Source: Agrocybe praecox
Lineage: Eukaryota; Basidiomycota; Agaricomycetes; Agaricales; Agrocybaceae
Reading direction: 5' to 3'
DNA: 64,000 nucleotides
Assembly: GCA_964017145.1 (NCBI GenBank)
Contig: OZ024848.1
Location: 694,501-758,500, forward strand
A program made the position numbers and the translations under genes. Each line of letters starts with the position of its first letter. Within the stretch, counting starts at the first letter, position 1. The notes under the pieces are model-generated. The model was not told where the DNA came from. It made no database searches and worked only from the letters and a program-made list of their open reading frames with translations. Shown one piece after another: positions 23,221-34,479 of the stretch.

Positions 23221-23491
23221 TGTTGGATTATGTAATCTGCCACTCGTGAGAAATTATCATGAAAACTCACATTTGGGAGTTGCTGAGTCATCATTGGTTG
23301 GTCAGCCTGTTGGCGTGACATTTGGGAACTACCGTTCTATTGTGGATGACTAGTAACTCAATTAAGTGGGGGTTACATTAATACCATATAGTGGATTAAC
23401 CCTATAAGACCTAATAGCTCAGTGGTTAGAGCGTCTGGTATATGTCCAGTGGGCCTGGGTTCAATCCCCAGTCTGATCACTTCTTTTAATA
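23221..23491 (+). mobile_element. 271-bp insert with TG start and a tRNA-like promoter near its 3' end
   Basis: The insert starts TGTTGGATTATG and ends CTTCTTTTAATA, between AATAC duplications, inside the Gypsy integrase frame. Five-base duplications and a TG start suggest integrase-mediated insertion, i.e. a very small LTR-like unit. The tRNA-like part lies at the 3' end in the same orientation. Ordinary tRNA-derived SINEs have it at the 5' end. No coding capacity. Confidence 0.8.
23409..23481 (+). other. tRNA-like sequence with Pol III A and B boxes
   Basis: The A-box TAGCTCAGTGGTTAGAGC is at 23415-23432. The B-box GGTTCAATCCC lies in a perfect 5-bp T-stem (CTGGG/CCCAG) near 23458-23470. 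An anticodon-like arm CTGG-TATATGT-CCAG is present. The acceptor stem pairs at only about four of seven positions, and base 33 is A instead of T, so it is not a normal tRNA gene. A TTTT follows at about 23484. Confidence 0.75.
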
Positions 23492-23496
23492 AATAC

Positions 23497-26400
23497 ACTC
23501 AGCCATTCTGCCCAACTCTTACGATTTCCGGCAACGTAGGCTCTAAGCATTTGTTCAATGGTCGCATTCAAAATTTCAGTTTGTCCGTCGGTATGAGGGT
23601 GGTGCGAAGAAGACAAGGCCATGACACCTCCGTAGCTTGATACCACTGATTTCCAAAAATCTGTTGACCACCTTTTGTCACGGTCTGCTATTATTCTTTC
23701 AGGTAGTCCGAATATATTAGCCACTCTTTCCACAAAGATTTTGGCAAATCCTTCGCGGTCGAGAGTATCGCGCGTGGGCATGATGATGGCGAATTTGGTT
23801 AATTTATCAACTATAACCAAGACAGCAGTGAATTTGGCGTCTCCTGAAGGTGGTAGCCCAGTGATTAAGTCAAGGGAGACTGTAGCGAATGGTCGAGCTG
23901 GAATATGGGCGGGTCGGAGGGCTCCGACTCCTTTGCGATGATCTGCTTTGATCTTTTGGCACACATCACAGGAGGAGCAGAAGATAGACGCATCCTTCAT
24001 CATTGTGTTCCAATAAAATACCTCTAAAAGCCTGGCAGAGAAGCGTTTATAACCCGCATGAGCACTTTCGAACGGTGAATCGTGTATCCATTTCAAAACA
24101 AAGTTAACTTGCGAGCGAGGAACGCATAGCTTGGCATTCCAATCCGCATCTAGAAAATAGAGCAAGCCGTCCGCTCCTTTACGGAAGTGCGAAGGCGTAA
24201 GTACAGCTTGTGGGTTGGGTTGTTCGTCAACGTATTGCTTAGCGAAGAAGGGATCTATCTTGTAACCTTCCACGAAAGACTTGACGATAGCTGGTTTCAT
24301 GGAAATGAGTAAGTGGGTTCGATTATCCCAATTCTCTTCCAAATTATCGACCGTGAGCTTCGTTCCAACTGGGTACGTCCAATGATCTTCGTTTTCAAAT
24401 GGAAGATCTGAGTTCTGACTTTCCGCTGGTTTCTCTGAATCGTTCTCAACGTCTTGTATGGGATTGAAGGAGGCCACTTCCAATTCCGCTCGTTGTCTTC
24501 TAGTCATAATTGGATAAGCAGATTTTTCGATTATTTCTTCCCACCAGCACACTGAAAATGCAGCTCTAATGGCCGGGCTATAAGTCCCTTTATCTTCAGC
24601 TGATTGAGCTAATTCCCGTTTTTCTTCAGTGGGAGTGATGGTGACAAGGTCATCTCTGACCGGGGAACTATGCAGCGGTACTCGGGGCATTCGAGACAAC
24701 GGATCCACGTTAGAGTGTACTCGACCAGGCCGATGCACAATACGTAGGCCTGGGTATGCAGCAAATACAGCCCCCCACGCCGCTAGGCGCCGGTTGGCAT
24801 TCTCATAAACGCGAGCCCACTGAAGAGCTGCATGATCGGTAACTAGCGTTATAATTTCCCCTTCGATAAAAGGTTGAAATTTGACCAACGCTTCCTTACC
24901 TCCAAGAGCCTCCCGTTCTGTCGCACTATAGTTACGCTCGGCGGGCTTAATAGAACGACTCCAATACGCAATAACTCGTTCTACATGAACCGTTGTGTCG
25001 TCGAAGGAATCAGCCCATTCGTCCGTAGAACGACGTTCCACGACGTCTTTGATGAGAATCGGAAATAGGGAAGGAACTGGGTCCTGAGCTTCCCAAGCTT
25101 TACGCAAACGATCATACGTTGTGGTGCCCTTTAGATCCCTAACAAGGATAGGTTGGACCTGCTGCAGGCTGGCGCCTAATGCGAAATCCGAAGCATCGGT
25201 GTAGAGACAATACGGGACTCCCTGAATGGGATGACCTAGAACAGGAGCGGAAGCTAAGGCAGCTTTTGCGCTCACCCAGGCTGTTTCATGTTCTGCGTTC
25301 CAATGCCAGCGTACACCTTTCTTCAACAATGCGAACAGCGGTGAAGCGATAAAGGAATAGAAGGGAATATACTGCGAGAAATAGACGACCATGCCTAAAA
25401 ATTTCTGTAGATCGTGGATATTGTGTGGACGTGCTAGCTCCTGAATAGCCGCGACTTTCTCCGCGTGAGTTGAGAGTCCCAGACGAGACACCTTCTGGCC
25501 AAGTAACAGGATGGACGAATAGCCTACGAAGCATTTAGGAGGTGATAGAGTAATTCCGGACGAAGCGATTGCGCTGAGCACTTTATCCAGGTGTACCAAG
25601 TGATCCTCCCAGTTCCTTGAAAATACTACGATATCATCGATATAGACCAGGGCGAACAGCCATAGGAAGGGTGATAGTACTCCTTGCATGATGCGTTGAA
25701 AGATGGATGGACCGTTACGCAACCCAAAAGGCATACGCTTGAATTGCCATAAGCCCAAATGACAACGGAAAGCTGTCTTTTCTTTATCCTTATCTGCCAT
25801 TTCGAGCTGAGTAAATCCTGATAAGGCGTCGAAGGAAGATAGCACTTGAGAACCCGAAAGTGCTTGAATAATCTCCGACTGGCGAGGAATAGGGAATTCA
25901 TCCGGTATAGTATGAGCGTTTAGCTTTCGGTAATCGACTACCAGGCGGGACTTGCCGTTTCTGTAAACCACTACCACGGGAAATCCCCATGGGCTGACAG
26001 ACGGTTCAATAACACCAGCTTCGAACCACGCGTTAATTTGCTTGTTGATGACCTCTCGTTTTGCAGGCGAGGCACCATACATAGGAACAGAGATGGGTTG
26101 CGTGCCCGGTTTTAGAGGAACTTCCACGCGAGCTTCGACTTGTCCTAATCGTCCGTTGACTCCAAATGCTCGCTCATTCTTCTTCAAAACTGAGGCTAGT
26201 TTGACTTGATACTCCTCGGGTATGTCAGGTCCTAGATTTACTAAGGTCGAAATGTCTCCGTGAACTTCATCTGTAGCTACGGCGGTAGTTTTAGGTCCCC
26301 ACGATTCGTCCTGTTCTAACCTATCATTACTTGGTTCTCGTATTGTAGAGGCAGCTCCTAAATCCTGGTCTCGGAGGGTACCAGCTATAACAGCTCTAAT

Positions 26401-27539
26401 CGCATCGGCTGCAGCAGCCATTTTAGTCGCTTCAGGGTCGTCTGACTTGTTTAAGGCCATAGGATCTAATAAGTGTCCCACAACGTCCCCAGACCGTATG
26501 TAAATCGGACGGGGACTAGGATTCGCAATAGGTAGATAAGGACAAGTAGAATTAATCCACGTCGTCGGAGCAGCCAGTATGTCCGCAGTGTCCGTTCCGA
26601 TAATGACTTTTTCCACTATCCATTCACGCTCTTCTCCAAAGGGAGCTTGCACTTTAACATTGTGAACCGAGCCAGCAGCAATGCAGACATCTTGGACAGC
26701 TATCACGGGGGCGTCCTTATCCGACAGTCGTGCTTTAGCTCTCGATCGTCGGACCGCGCGTGCTCTTACGAAAGACTGAGAGGTGAAGGCCTGTCGAATT
26801 TCGAAACCCAAGTCGACGCTCTGCGCGGAAGAAGCTTGTATCATATATAGCGCCTCCCTTCCTACCAGTACTTCGCTCTGACCGGTGGCATATCTCCGCA
26901 GACCCAGCTCATACGTAGTTTGGAAGTCTTCACCTATGAGCAAGGGTACTCGCATATCTCTAACAACGTACGCTTCCAAGTCGAATTGTAGAACAGTACC
27001 ATCTTCAGCCGTCGCAAATAAAGAGGTGCGTACGTAGCCAAGGACTTTGGCATTACCCGTAAGGTGGTAGAGCTTCATCCGTAATCCCTCCTTGACGCGC
27101 GGGAGGTCAGGGATCGATTTGTAGAATTCTTCAGACATTAGCGTGATGTCAGCTCCCGAATCCAAGCGTGTTTGCACCGGCGTATTTTCGTTAGAATTTA
27201 CTCGAGCCTTGATATGTAAGGCTCTAGCACCCAGAGATCCCATACCTTCTGGGAGGGCTCGTCCTTTCTTAACCTTGACTATCCGTTCCGATGTAACGTT
27301 TTCAGAACCAGTAACGTCGTTAAGTAACTGATCCCTCTTCGAGAGGTCCCGAGCTTTGGCTCTCCGTATCCGCCGAGGTAAGGGAGTAACATTTGTTCGA
27401 ACGGGTAGTTCTCTCGTTATATTATGAGCTTCCTTAGCAATAGCCTCAGCGGTTTCACTCGAGTCATAAGCGGAAAGAACGTTCTGATTTTGCTCTACTA
27501 TCATAGCTAAATATTCCCTATCCCACTCAGCTTCCTGGT
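23497..27539 (-). CDS. Gypsy pol: protease, reverse transcriptase, RNase H, integrase core
   Basis: Numbering from the Met at 27504: aspartic protease motif LDSGADITLM near residue 118, RT with YIDD near 621 and preceding FRCHLGLWQFKRMPFGLRNG, RNase H with YTDASDFALGA and TDHAALQW near 890, GPY-less linker, integrase zinc finger (H, H, CSSCDVC), then Asp in SLDLITGLP (about 1211), Asp in IIADRDKRW (about 1271) and Glu in GQTEILN (about 1308). All catalytic residues that I can check are present and there is no stop. It was originally in frame with gag; the LINE at 27540 now separates them. The C-terminus continues at 22501-23215. Confidence 0.95.
27525..27539. repeat. 15-bp target duplication of nested LINE (left)
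   Basis: ACTCAGCTTCCTGGT is repeated at 28121-28135, after the A-rich tail. Confidence 0.95.
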
Positions 27540-28120
27540 GCGACCCGCAGGGGTTGGATAAGCAGGTTGGGCTAAGGCTCAGCCTGCGGAATATGTTCTT
27601 CCTGGACCGTGGAACTTGCTCTACTCGGACTTCGGATCCTTTGCCATTACAATGGCGCTCGCCCTAGTACTCGGACTTGTGGGATTTGTCCTGACCCTGC
27701 GGGGGCGTTCGGGGCCCTTTAGTGGGTACCTTGGTTTGTGGGCTTCGGCCTGACCCTTCAGGGGCACCCAGGCTAAGCGGAAGCGGCGATGCGACTTGGA
27801 ACGTGAGGGGACTGCAGACTGGATGGGGTGGGGACTGTGGACTGGGCGGGGTGTGAACTGTGGGTTGGGCTCGATGCCCACCACAATGCTTAAATGCTTG
27901 CGACGGTGGCCTCGCCGTTGAACCAGCAACATTCTGACCGCCTAACGGCGGCCTACAATCTTGGCGGACCTTTGCCCGCCCTCGCAGACGTAGCGTAGTA
28001 TTAAATCTTGCTTAGCATGCTTATGTATGTAACGTAGGGACCGGACTGCAATCGCGCACCGGAATACAAGTGGGACTTCGGTCCTTTGATTTAAAAAATA
28101 AAAAAATAAAAAATAAAAAA
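27540..28120 (+). mobile_element. 5'-truncated LINE copy (581 bp, 3' UTR only) splitting gag-pol
   Basis: The insert starts at the last codons of LINE ORF2 (read as GCGACCCGCAGGGGTTGG) and runs through the 3' UTR to an A-rich tail, with a 15-bp duplication outside. It is the inverted near-twin of 17436-18012; I notice only three C/T differences near the ORF end. A 103-residue frame inside it (27621-27932) is present identically in both copies but is antisense to the LINE and is not called as a gene. Confidence 0.95.
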
Positions 28121-28135
28121 ACTCAGCTTCCTGGT

Positions 28136-30896
28136 CCGGTTCCCAATCAACGTGCAGCATATTAGCGCTTCGGAGAGCTTCAAATCTACCATAATGCGGG
28201 CAGTCCCGGAAGAAATGTTTAGGGCTCGTACAGATGAAGCAAGTACCGTTCGGCAGCTTAGCACTGACTACCGTATCGTCTCGGGAGAAGGAATAACCGT
28301 CGATCGTCTTGCCTTCAGGGAAACGGGACGAACGAGGTTTGACTGGTCCCTTGGTTCGTGACTTGCTGTTCAAGACGTGAGCTTCCTTCTCAGGTTCCTC
28401 ATTTCCAACTTCTTCCTCACTGGATTCCTCCTCTTTGACCTTCTCGGTCACCATGGCTCGTTTCTTGCTAAAGTGGTATGATCGAGAGGGAGGATTCCTG
28501 AGGCATTCATTGAGTAAGAAGTGACTCTCTAGAGATTGTTGCATGCGAGCAGCAGTGGCTTGTAGCTGAAATAGTGTAGGGCATGTATAATTATTGAGCG
28601 TGTGACTCCACTCGGTTGGTTGGGTACGTAGAATTCGAGAAACAGCAAGTGGTCCATCAGCATCATCAGCGAATAGAAATTGATGGTAGCGGATTCGTCG
28701 TTGCAGGAATTGAAGTGGGGTTTCATGCTCATGGCTTTGTTGACGAAACTTCATTTCTTCGAACTCTCGAGTGCGTTCTTGGACCCAGTTTTCGTTCATG
28801 AAGTGTTCCCGAATTCCTCGTAATAGATAGTCCCAATTCTGACTGAGGTAAGTCTGTTCAGGGAGGGGTAGAGTATCCCACCATAACTTCGCTGGGCCGG
28901 ACCATTTAAAAGTGGCTAGTTGACCTATTCCCCTTTTCATTCTTTGTCCGAGTTTAGTGAAGCCACCCATCTCGCTGAGATACTCGATGAGAGAGTCGTT
29001 CTTCCCGTTCCAAGCTGGGAGATTAGATAGATTAATTTTCGGATTCATTTGCCATTCTTCATCAGCCGCAGGTAAGGCGGTCGCAGCTCCAACAGGAGGA
29101 GGACCTCCACCACCGCCTCCACCACCTCCACCTCGACCAAGATTGTACCCGGGCCAGCCAGTGTAACCAGGTGGCCATCCGGGTGGTCCGTTCGGTCCTC
29201 CCCCAGGGCCGTTGGGGTCTCCCGAGGGGTCCCCAGGCCCCCCAGGCGGTCCGTTGTAGCTCGGTTTATCCTTGGTTTCCGTCTCCTTGGAATTGACGAC
29301 ACTGGAGTCGGTGGTACTCGGAGAGTTCTTGAACCTATAGCTAGTCCAACCGCTAACAGGAGGATTCAATACAGCGTTAGTGGACGTGTTCAGAATCCCT
29401 CTATGCATCATGAATGGCCCCCCAGTTTCCATTGAATTGACATTGGAATCGAAGCGGCCCACGCCCGGTAAAGACGATATAGCATGACGGCTGGGGATCG
29501 CTGAAATCGACTCGGGCATAGGGACCACCTTTTCGGTGTTCACAGTGGGCCTCCTATTTGTCAAGTACGAGCTGATGGAGTTATTAACCACTTCGTTCGG
29601 CACCGGGTCATCGCGTGGTTTAGGCAGAGAGGAATCGACAGAATCGACACGGGCTCGATAGACGAATGGGGAGGTAGGCAATGGTTTGGATCCTTTTTCT
29701 TCGTATTCTTTAATCAAAGAGAGTCGAGTAGCCAGATTGTCTCTGCTGAATCCTGAAGGATAATCTTCTCGAGCTGCTAGACGAGCTAAAACAGTTCTTG
29801 GCGAAGATTGAGCGATAATCGATCTTTCCGAAGGGTTAGACGAATAGTAGGAGGCTACTGAGACGACTTCGTCATTATCCAAAAATAGCTTCTTGAGTTT
29901 ATTGAAGTATTGGGTAACGTGCGATACAGCAATTTCGCATCGTCGCTGCAAGACCGGCACCGTCAACACGATTTCCGAAGGGTTTCCGTGCCAGGCTAGC
30001 GTACGAAGTAAGGAATAGTTCGGGTCCACGGTAAACGAAGTGCATTTTCCACGATAGAAATAGTCTGCCAAAGAATTCAATATTTGAGAGAGGGCTAGGA
30101 TGATCTGCCCAATTTCGTGCAGTCGTTCCTTGGGCAACGCGTAAAAGGTTTCCTCCGTGGCTAGGTCGTACGAAATTAAGTCCGTCATCTTAACTTGAGA
30201 TTTGACGAATGACTGGATAGCTTGAGATAAATTCTCCCAGAAGCAAGCTAGATGCGGGGAGGTCCATCTGAGAAAGACGTCCCGTATCAAAATAGCTTCC
30301 TCCACAGGTCTTCCAAAGAGAGCGCCTTCTGAGGCTACTAACTCTTCAAGAGGATCGCGATCGACTAAGGGATCGAAAGGGGGGTGGTACCTCAGCAAGG
30401 AAGCATGCAGAGGTTCATGGAATAGCGGGAGTTCGCTCGCTATCGGTATACCATGGAATATTCGCGGATATTCGTCTTCCCTTTTGGTCCAATTCCCATT
30501 GACGGTGTTGTCCGACCCATTAGCGCTATGGGTTCCAAACAAGGAAGAGAGAGACGGGGTAGCCGACGCAGAACGAAAACTTTCGTCTCCACCCACTGAT
30601 GATCCATTCGTCGAGCTAGGAGCGCCAATTCCCTCGCTTCTGGCGCTAGTAGCAACCGATTCAGCGAGGTCAAGAATCGGAGCTCCCGCTACTGACGGTA
30701 AAGAGTCTCCGACTGTCTGGGGATCAGGAGGCCCTTCCTCTATGGTGACCCTTCGTCTGGAGTTGTTGGTTCTTCTGGCGGCGGGAGCAGGTAACTCTAT
30801 TCCCGGGGTGGTCGAACGCGAATTAATTGTATTCCTTCCGCGACTAGGGTTAGTTCCGTTGGTGGAGCCTCGATTGGAGTTCCTCGAGGACGCCAT
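28136..30896 (-). CDS. Gypsy gag
   Basis: ATG at 30896 opens MASSRNSNRGSTNGTNPSRG. The first 400 residues are Ser/Pro-rich with helical stretches. A Gly/Pro-rich hinge with a run of ten Gly sits near residues 560-600. A retrotransposon gag fold follows at about 620-800 (LPAWNGKNDSLIEYLSEMGG, WSGPAKLWWDTLP, QFLQRRIRYHQFLF). An acidic linker leads to a CCHC knuckle CFICTSPKHFFRDC near 889-903, then HVDWEPDQEAE, where the LINE interrupts. Joined to pol it reads EPDQEAEWDREYLAMIVEQ, so gag and pol were one ORF. The gag frame itself has no stop before the insertion. It forms the virus-like particle. Confidence 0.92.
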
Positions 30897-31635
30897 ACGC
30901 CCGGAGGGGGAAATATGGGAGGGTTGAAGCGAAGAGGGCGATACGAAGGGAGGAGGAAGTTTTGTAGGTGGTAAGGCTTTTGAAAATTTACATAGCTCCG
31001 GAGAATATCGCCAAGTAATTATTACGAGCAGTAGACTGAATGAAAGGATTTAACTAGCGATTTTCCTACGATCGGATCGTCCAGCGAGCATATCGGTAGG
31101 ATGAAAGGAGTAGATATGCTACGCGAGTTTGAATAGAAAAAGAATTGAATAGTAGGGGGATTTCGTGAGTTCCTTCGACGCCAGTCTTCAAGAGAGAGTA
31201 GAAGATTCAAAGATTTTCGGCCTGCGCTGCCATAGGCGCAGCAGACCTTATATCTTTTGAAGAATCGAAGATTTTCGGCCTGCGCTACCATAGGCGCAGC
31301 AGACCTTATATCTTCAGTTCTCGAACGAGTTTAAGCAGATGCAGCCCGAAGGTGCTATCCACTGTGGCTCATTCTGCATCCCTCCCAAAGATCCAAGGCT
31401 CGGAAAAGGGTCCGAGAGAGTACGAAACTAAGACATTGCAACCCAAAGGCACAACCGGCTATGTTTCATACACTCGGACAGGAACAGTTAACGCAACTCG
31501 AAAGCACTGTCAACTGATTCCCCCTCGTTCCTTAACCTTGGTCCGTCGGATTGTTTGTCGGTCGTCCGTCCCGTTTTTTGTTGCGAGAAAGAGCACCTTC
31601 AATGCTGAGATTGAAGTCCGCGGTGCCCTCACCAT
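30897..31635 (-). other. Gypsy 5' leader with primer-binding region and a tandem repeat
   Basis: Directly inside the 5' LTR the minus strand reads ATGGTGAGGGCACCGCGG; a TGG one base after the LTR fits a tRNA primer-binding site, but I cannot assign the tRNA. The leader contains a direct repeat of about 48 bases (31207-31254 and 31268-31315), each with the palindromic word TGCGCT-CCATAG-GCGCA. Confidence 0.65.
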
Positions 31636-32069
31636 TGTGACGCTAGGCTGTTCTGGACTTCGAGGCATCGAGGTGCGCGATGGGAGAAGTTGTGAGTAAG
31701 GTGCGAGTGAGCGTGACGTTCGTCGGAGCGTCACGGTCAGACTGTTGTGACTCTTCAGCTAGAGGCTCTGTCACCCCGAGCGGGAGAGCAGATGACAGGG
31801 TGCTCAGCCGGCAAGGGTAGATTACGACTCTCTGAGCCTTCAGGGATCGCAGAGGAGTCGGCAAGAAGTAAGTTACATTATTTGATAATAGCTACCAGAC
31901 ATTATATGTACAGGTCAATATGATTATCTAATAATAATACATTAAGCGGGCGCGGGCCGGAAGAGATAAGATAAGATAATAACGGCCCGTGCAAGGTTTG
32001 AAAATAAAAGAAAACTAAAGCGACAAGAAACAAGATACCGCGGACGAATATATATACTATCCCGTCACA
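31636..32069 (-). repeat. 5' LTR of the Gypsy element
   Basis: 434 bp, TGTGACG...CGTCACA, three differences from the 3' LTR. It has a TATATATA box at about 32046-32057 at the start of the minus-strand LTR and is probably the element's promoter. Confidence 0.95.
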
Positions 32070-32074
32070 GCCTA

Positions 32075-33960
32075 CCTGCCCCCTCACTGTCGATGATGCA
32101 GAAGAGAACTCCCTGAAGCACAGCTCAAAAGGTTTTGTTGCTGCTGCTGTCAAGCTCAGGGAGCTCATATTGACCTATGCTGCTGCACTAGCAGAGAAGC
32201 ACAAGACAACAGTAGAACAGATCCTTAAGACTGCAAACATTGTCTCTAATCCCAGCTGCACTACAAATTTTTGAAATTTATTCCAGCAGTGAGTAGCTCT
32301 TCAAAAGTAGGAGGGCAACAACTTTGAGAACTTGGAGGAAGAAATAGAGAAGAAGGGTGAGAATCCCTCACTATCCGTTAATGTGAACATCAATGTCCTT
32401 GAAGGTGACAAGGATGCCCTGGAGGCTTGTAAGTTTTTTATTTTATATTTATCTGTCATTTGTATCTTATTACATTATCTAGTTGAGGTTTTTGGAAAGT
32501 GCTGCAGAGTCCTCTATAGAGAGTTCCTTTTCCTTGACCCTGAAATGAAATAGTGGGTCAAGGAATTCATTCTCAAGGACCTGAAGAAGCTTGCAAATAA
32601 TCTCCAAGCAGTCAAGAGTGCCTTACAGAGAATGAATATTTTAAAGAAGCAGATAATCAAACTTGTAAGCTTTTTTCTTTTTTTTTCTTTCTTAAACATG
32701 TTACTAATTTTGTGTATAAAGTTCTTGAACTTGACAGTTCATCAGAAAAAACACTTTTGTCTTATGACTTCCTGAAGAAACATGGCAATAATCAAGAATC
32801 TACAAGAAATATTAAAGCCTCCTATAAGAGGCCTTGGAAGCTCCAACTTGCTTTTAGTTGCCTTCATTCATGTTATATACCCTTTGAGTTCTTGCACAGC
32901 CTGTGCTGTCAGATTTGTCAATGAAGAGCCCTTAGTTATCCAACCACCTAATATCATGTATCTGAGTGACCAACAATAATTAAAAGGCCAAAGTTATGTG
33001 AAAAACATGTGATATGCATGTGATCTTATGCACAGCCACCAAATATTTATTATTAAAGTATTTTAAATATATATATATTTAAAGTAAAAAAAAATAGATA
33101 AAAAAAATCTACTAAATATGTAAATTATTCTAAAAATAGACATGATTTAAAAATAGAATGATCTTATTAAGCAAATCCATAAAGTGTTTAAAAATAAAAA
33201 TAAACTATAAATGAATATGTTTTATAAATAGATTTATCTTATCATATTTTATCTTGGTCCCATCTATTATCCATCAAAGGGACTTCATCTCAAAATTTCA
33301 AAGTCCAAAGTCCTCTTGCCTTATTAAATTGTTTAAATGTGACATCACTCAAAGGATTTGTTTGTTTTGTATCAAGCCTACTCTTGGATGCTAATAGCAT
33401 TATTTAGTATTTGTTTGTATTTGAAGCCATATAAACATATGAGTGAAGCCAAAGCCTATAAATAAAGGCAAGCAAAAAGGCATATGCATGTATTTTGATG
33501 CCATCAATTATAAACATGTGACTATTACATGATTATTATAAGACTACATAAAAATGATATCACACTTCAAGGTGTTTTAAATTGCTTTAGGGTGCCTTTA
33601 GGATAGAAATTTTGCAGAGGCGTTTTTTTCAGGCTACTTTAAAGTTTAAGCTGCCTTGACTGCCTTGACTGCCTTGAGACACTTTAGGCATAAAGTGTTT
33701 TTTCTGATGTTTACAACTGACCAGCTCATTCTGGGCTTTCTCATCAACTTTGAAAACTGTCTGCCTGCCTGTTTGCTTTCTGGAATGAAACAGCAAAGAT
33801 GGTGGACAAGACCATTCTGCAAATCAAAGACATCATTGAGGATGCTGATGATGTTCTTTGGTTAGTTATTTTTATTTTTATTTCTCTTTTTCACATGCCT
33901 TATGTTTGTATTTTATTTACAGAGGTCAATGTGCTGCTGCTAAAATGAAGGCCATGCTTA
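32075..33960 (+). pseudogene. Unrecognised decayed multi-exon gene (Gypsy target gene)
   Basis: Joined to the left flank across the Gypsy insertion, the frame reads LAAWPTCPLTVDDAEENS and FVAAAVKLRELILTYAAALA, ending at about 32272. Further coding-like blocks follow at 32320-32428 (NFENLEEEIEKKGENPSLSV; then a GTAAGT donor), 32548-32666 (VKEFILKDLKKLANNLQAVK; then GTAAGC) and 33800-33860 (MVDKTILQIKDIIEDADDVL; then GTTAGT). The blocks are helical and coiled-coil-like. A MITE copy (about 32960-33560) sits between blocks. No family is recognised. Confidence 0.45.
32960..33560 (-). mobile_element. MITE-clan copy, reverse orientation
   Basis: Reverse-strand core: CACAGCCACCAAAT, CAAAGTCCAAAGTCCTCTTG, GTGACATCACTCAAAGG, TTTGTTTGTATTTGAAGCCA, AGGCAAGCAAAAAGGCATA. 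The ends are not clear. Confidence 0.65.
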
Positions 33961-34479
33961 CTGCAAAAACTACTCTATCTAATAAAGATAGCTTTTGCCC
34001 AACTGGGTAACCTCCAAAAGCAGCTGCTTCTATTGGATTACAACATCAGAATCCACTTTTCCAAGGGGCCATTGGTCAGCACATCCTGAACAGAATGACA
34101 AAGGGGCTTGCAAAGTCTTATGCTGATTCAACCCTTCGTCCCATCTGACCTGCTAAACCCTCCTATTCTCCCTTTCCAGTGGTGCCAGCCTCTTTGGTTG
34201 TTGCTTCTGTGTTTACGTCTAGCACCTCTGTGTCTACTTCTCATGGCTCTAAATCTGCATCAACATCCATTACTCCAACTCCTATCCACCAAGACTTAAC
34301 AATTGACCAGCAAAAATTTGGACTTCCAAAACATGTCAAGATTAGCAATCCAGCTGCACCAGGACCTCCAGTTCTTTTCTGTTTACGTCCCAATCCTATG
34401 TCCATAGAGCGCATTGGCACACCTCTTGGCAAATCATGAACAATCTCTGACTCCACTAATGTATCATCATCATTAACAA

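Larger units (their letters stand above)
16104..32069 (-). mobile_element. Large Ty3/Gypsy chromovirus-type retrotransposon with an extra ORF and three nested insertions
   Basis: Two 434-bp LTRs flank the element, with a GCCTA duplication outside. On the minus strand the order is 5' LTR, leader, gag, protease, RT, RNase H, integrase, chromodomain, a third ORF, polypurine tract, 3' LTR. That order makes it Ty3/Gypsy, chromovirus branch. Removing two LINE copies and one 271-bp insert leaves about 12.6 kb, roughly twice the usual Gypsy length. Most of the excess is the third ORF (about 3 kb coding). The LTRs differ at three positions by eye, so the insertion is recent. Confidence 0.95.

Noticed and set aside
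23409..23481. A functional tRNA gene
   Set aside because: Acceptor stem pairs poorly and U33 is missing; it sits inside a mobile insert in a retrotransposon gene.
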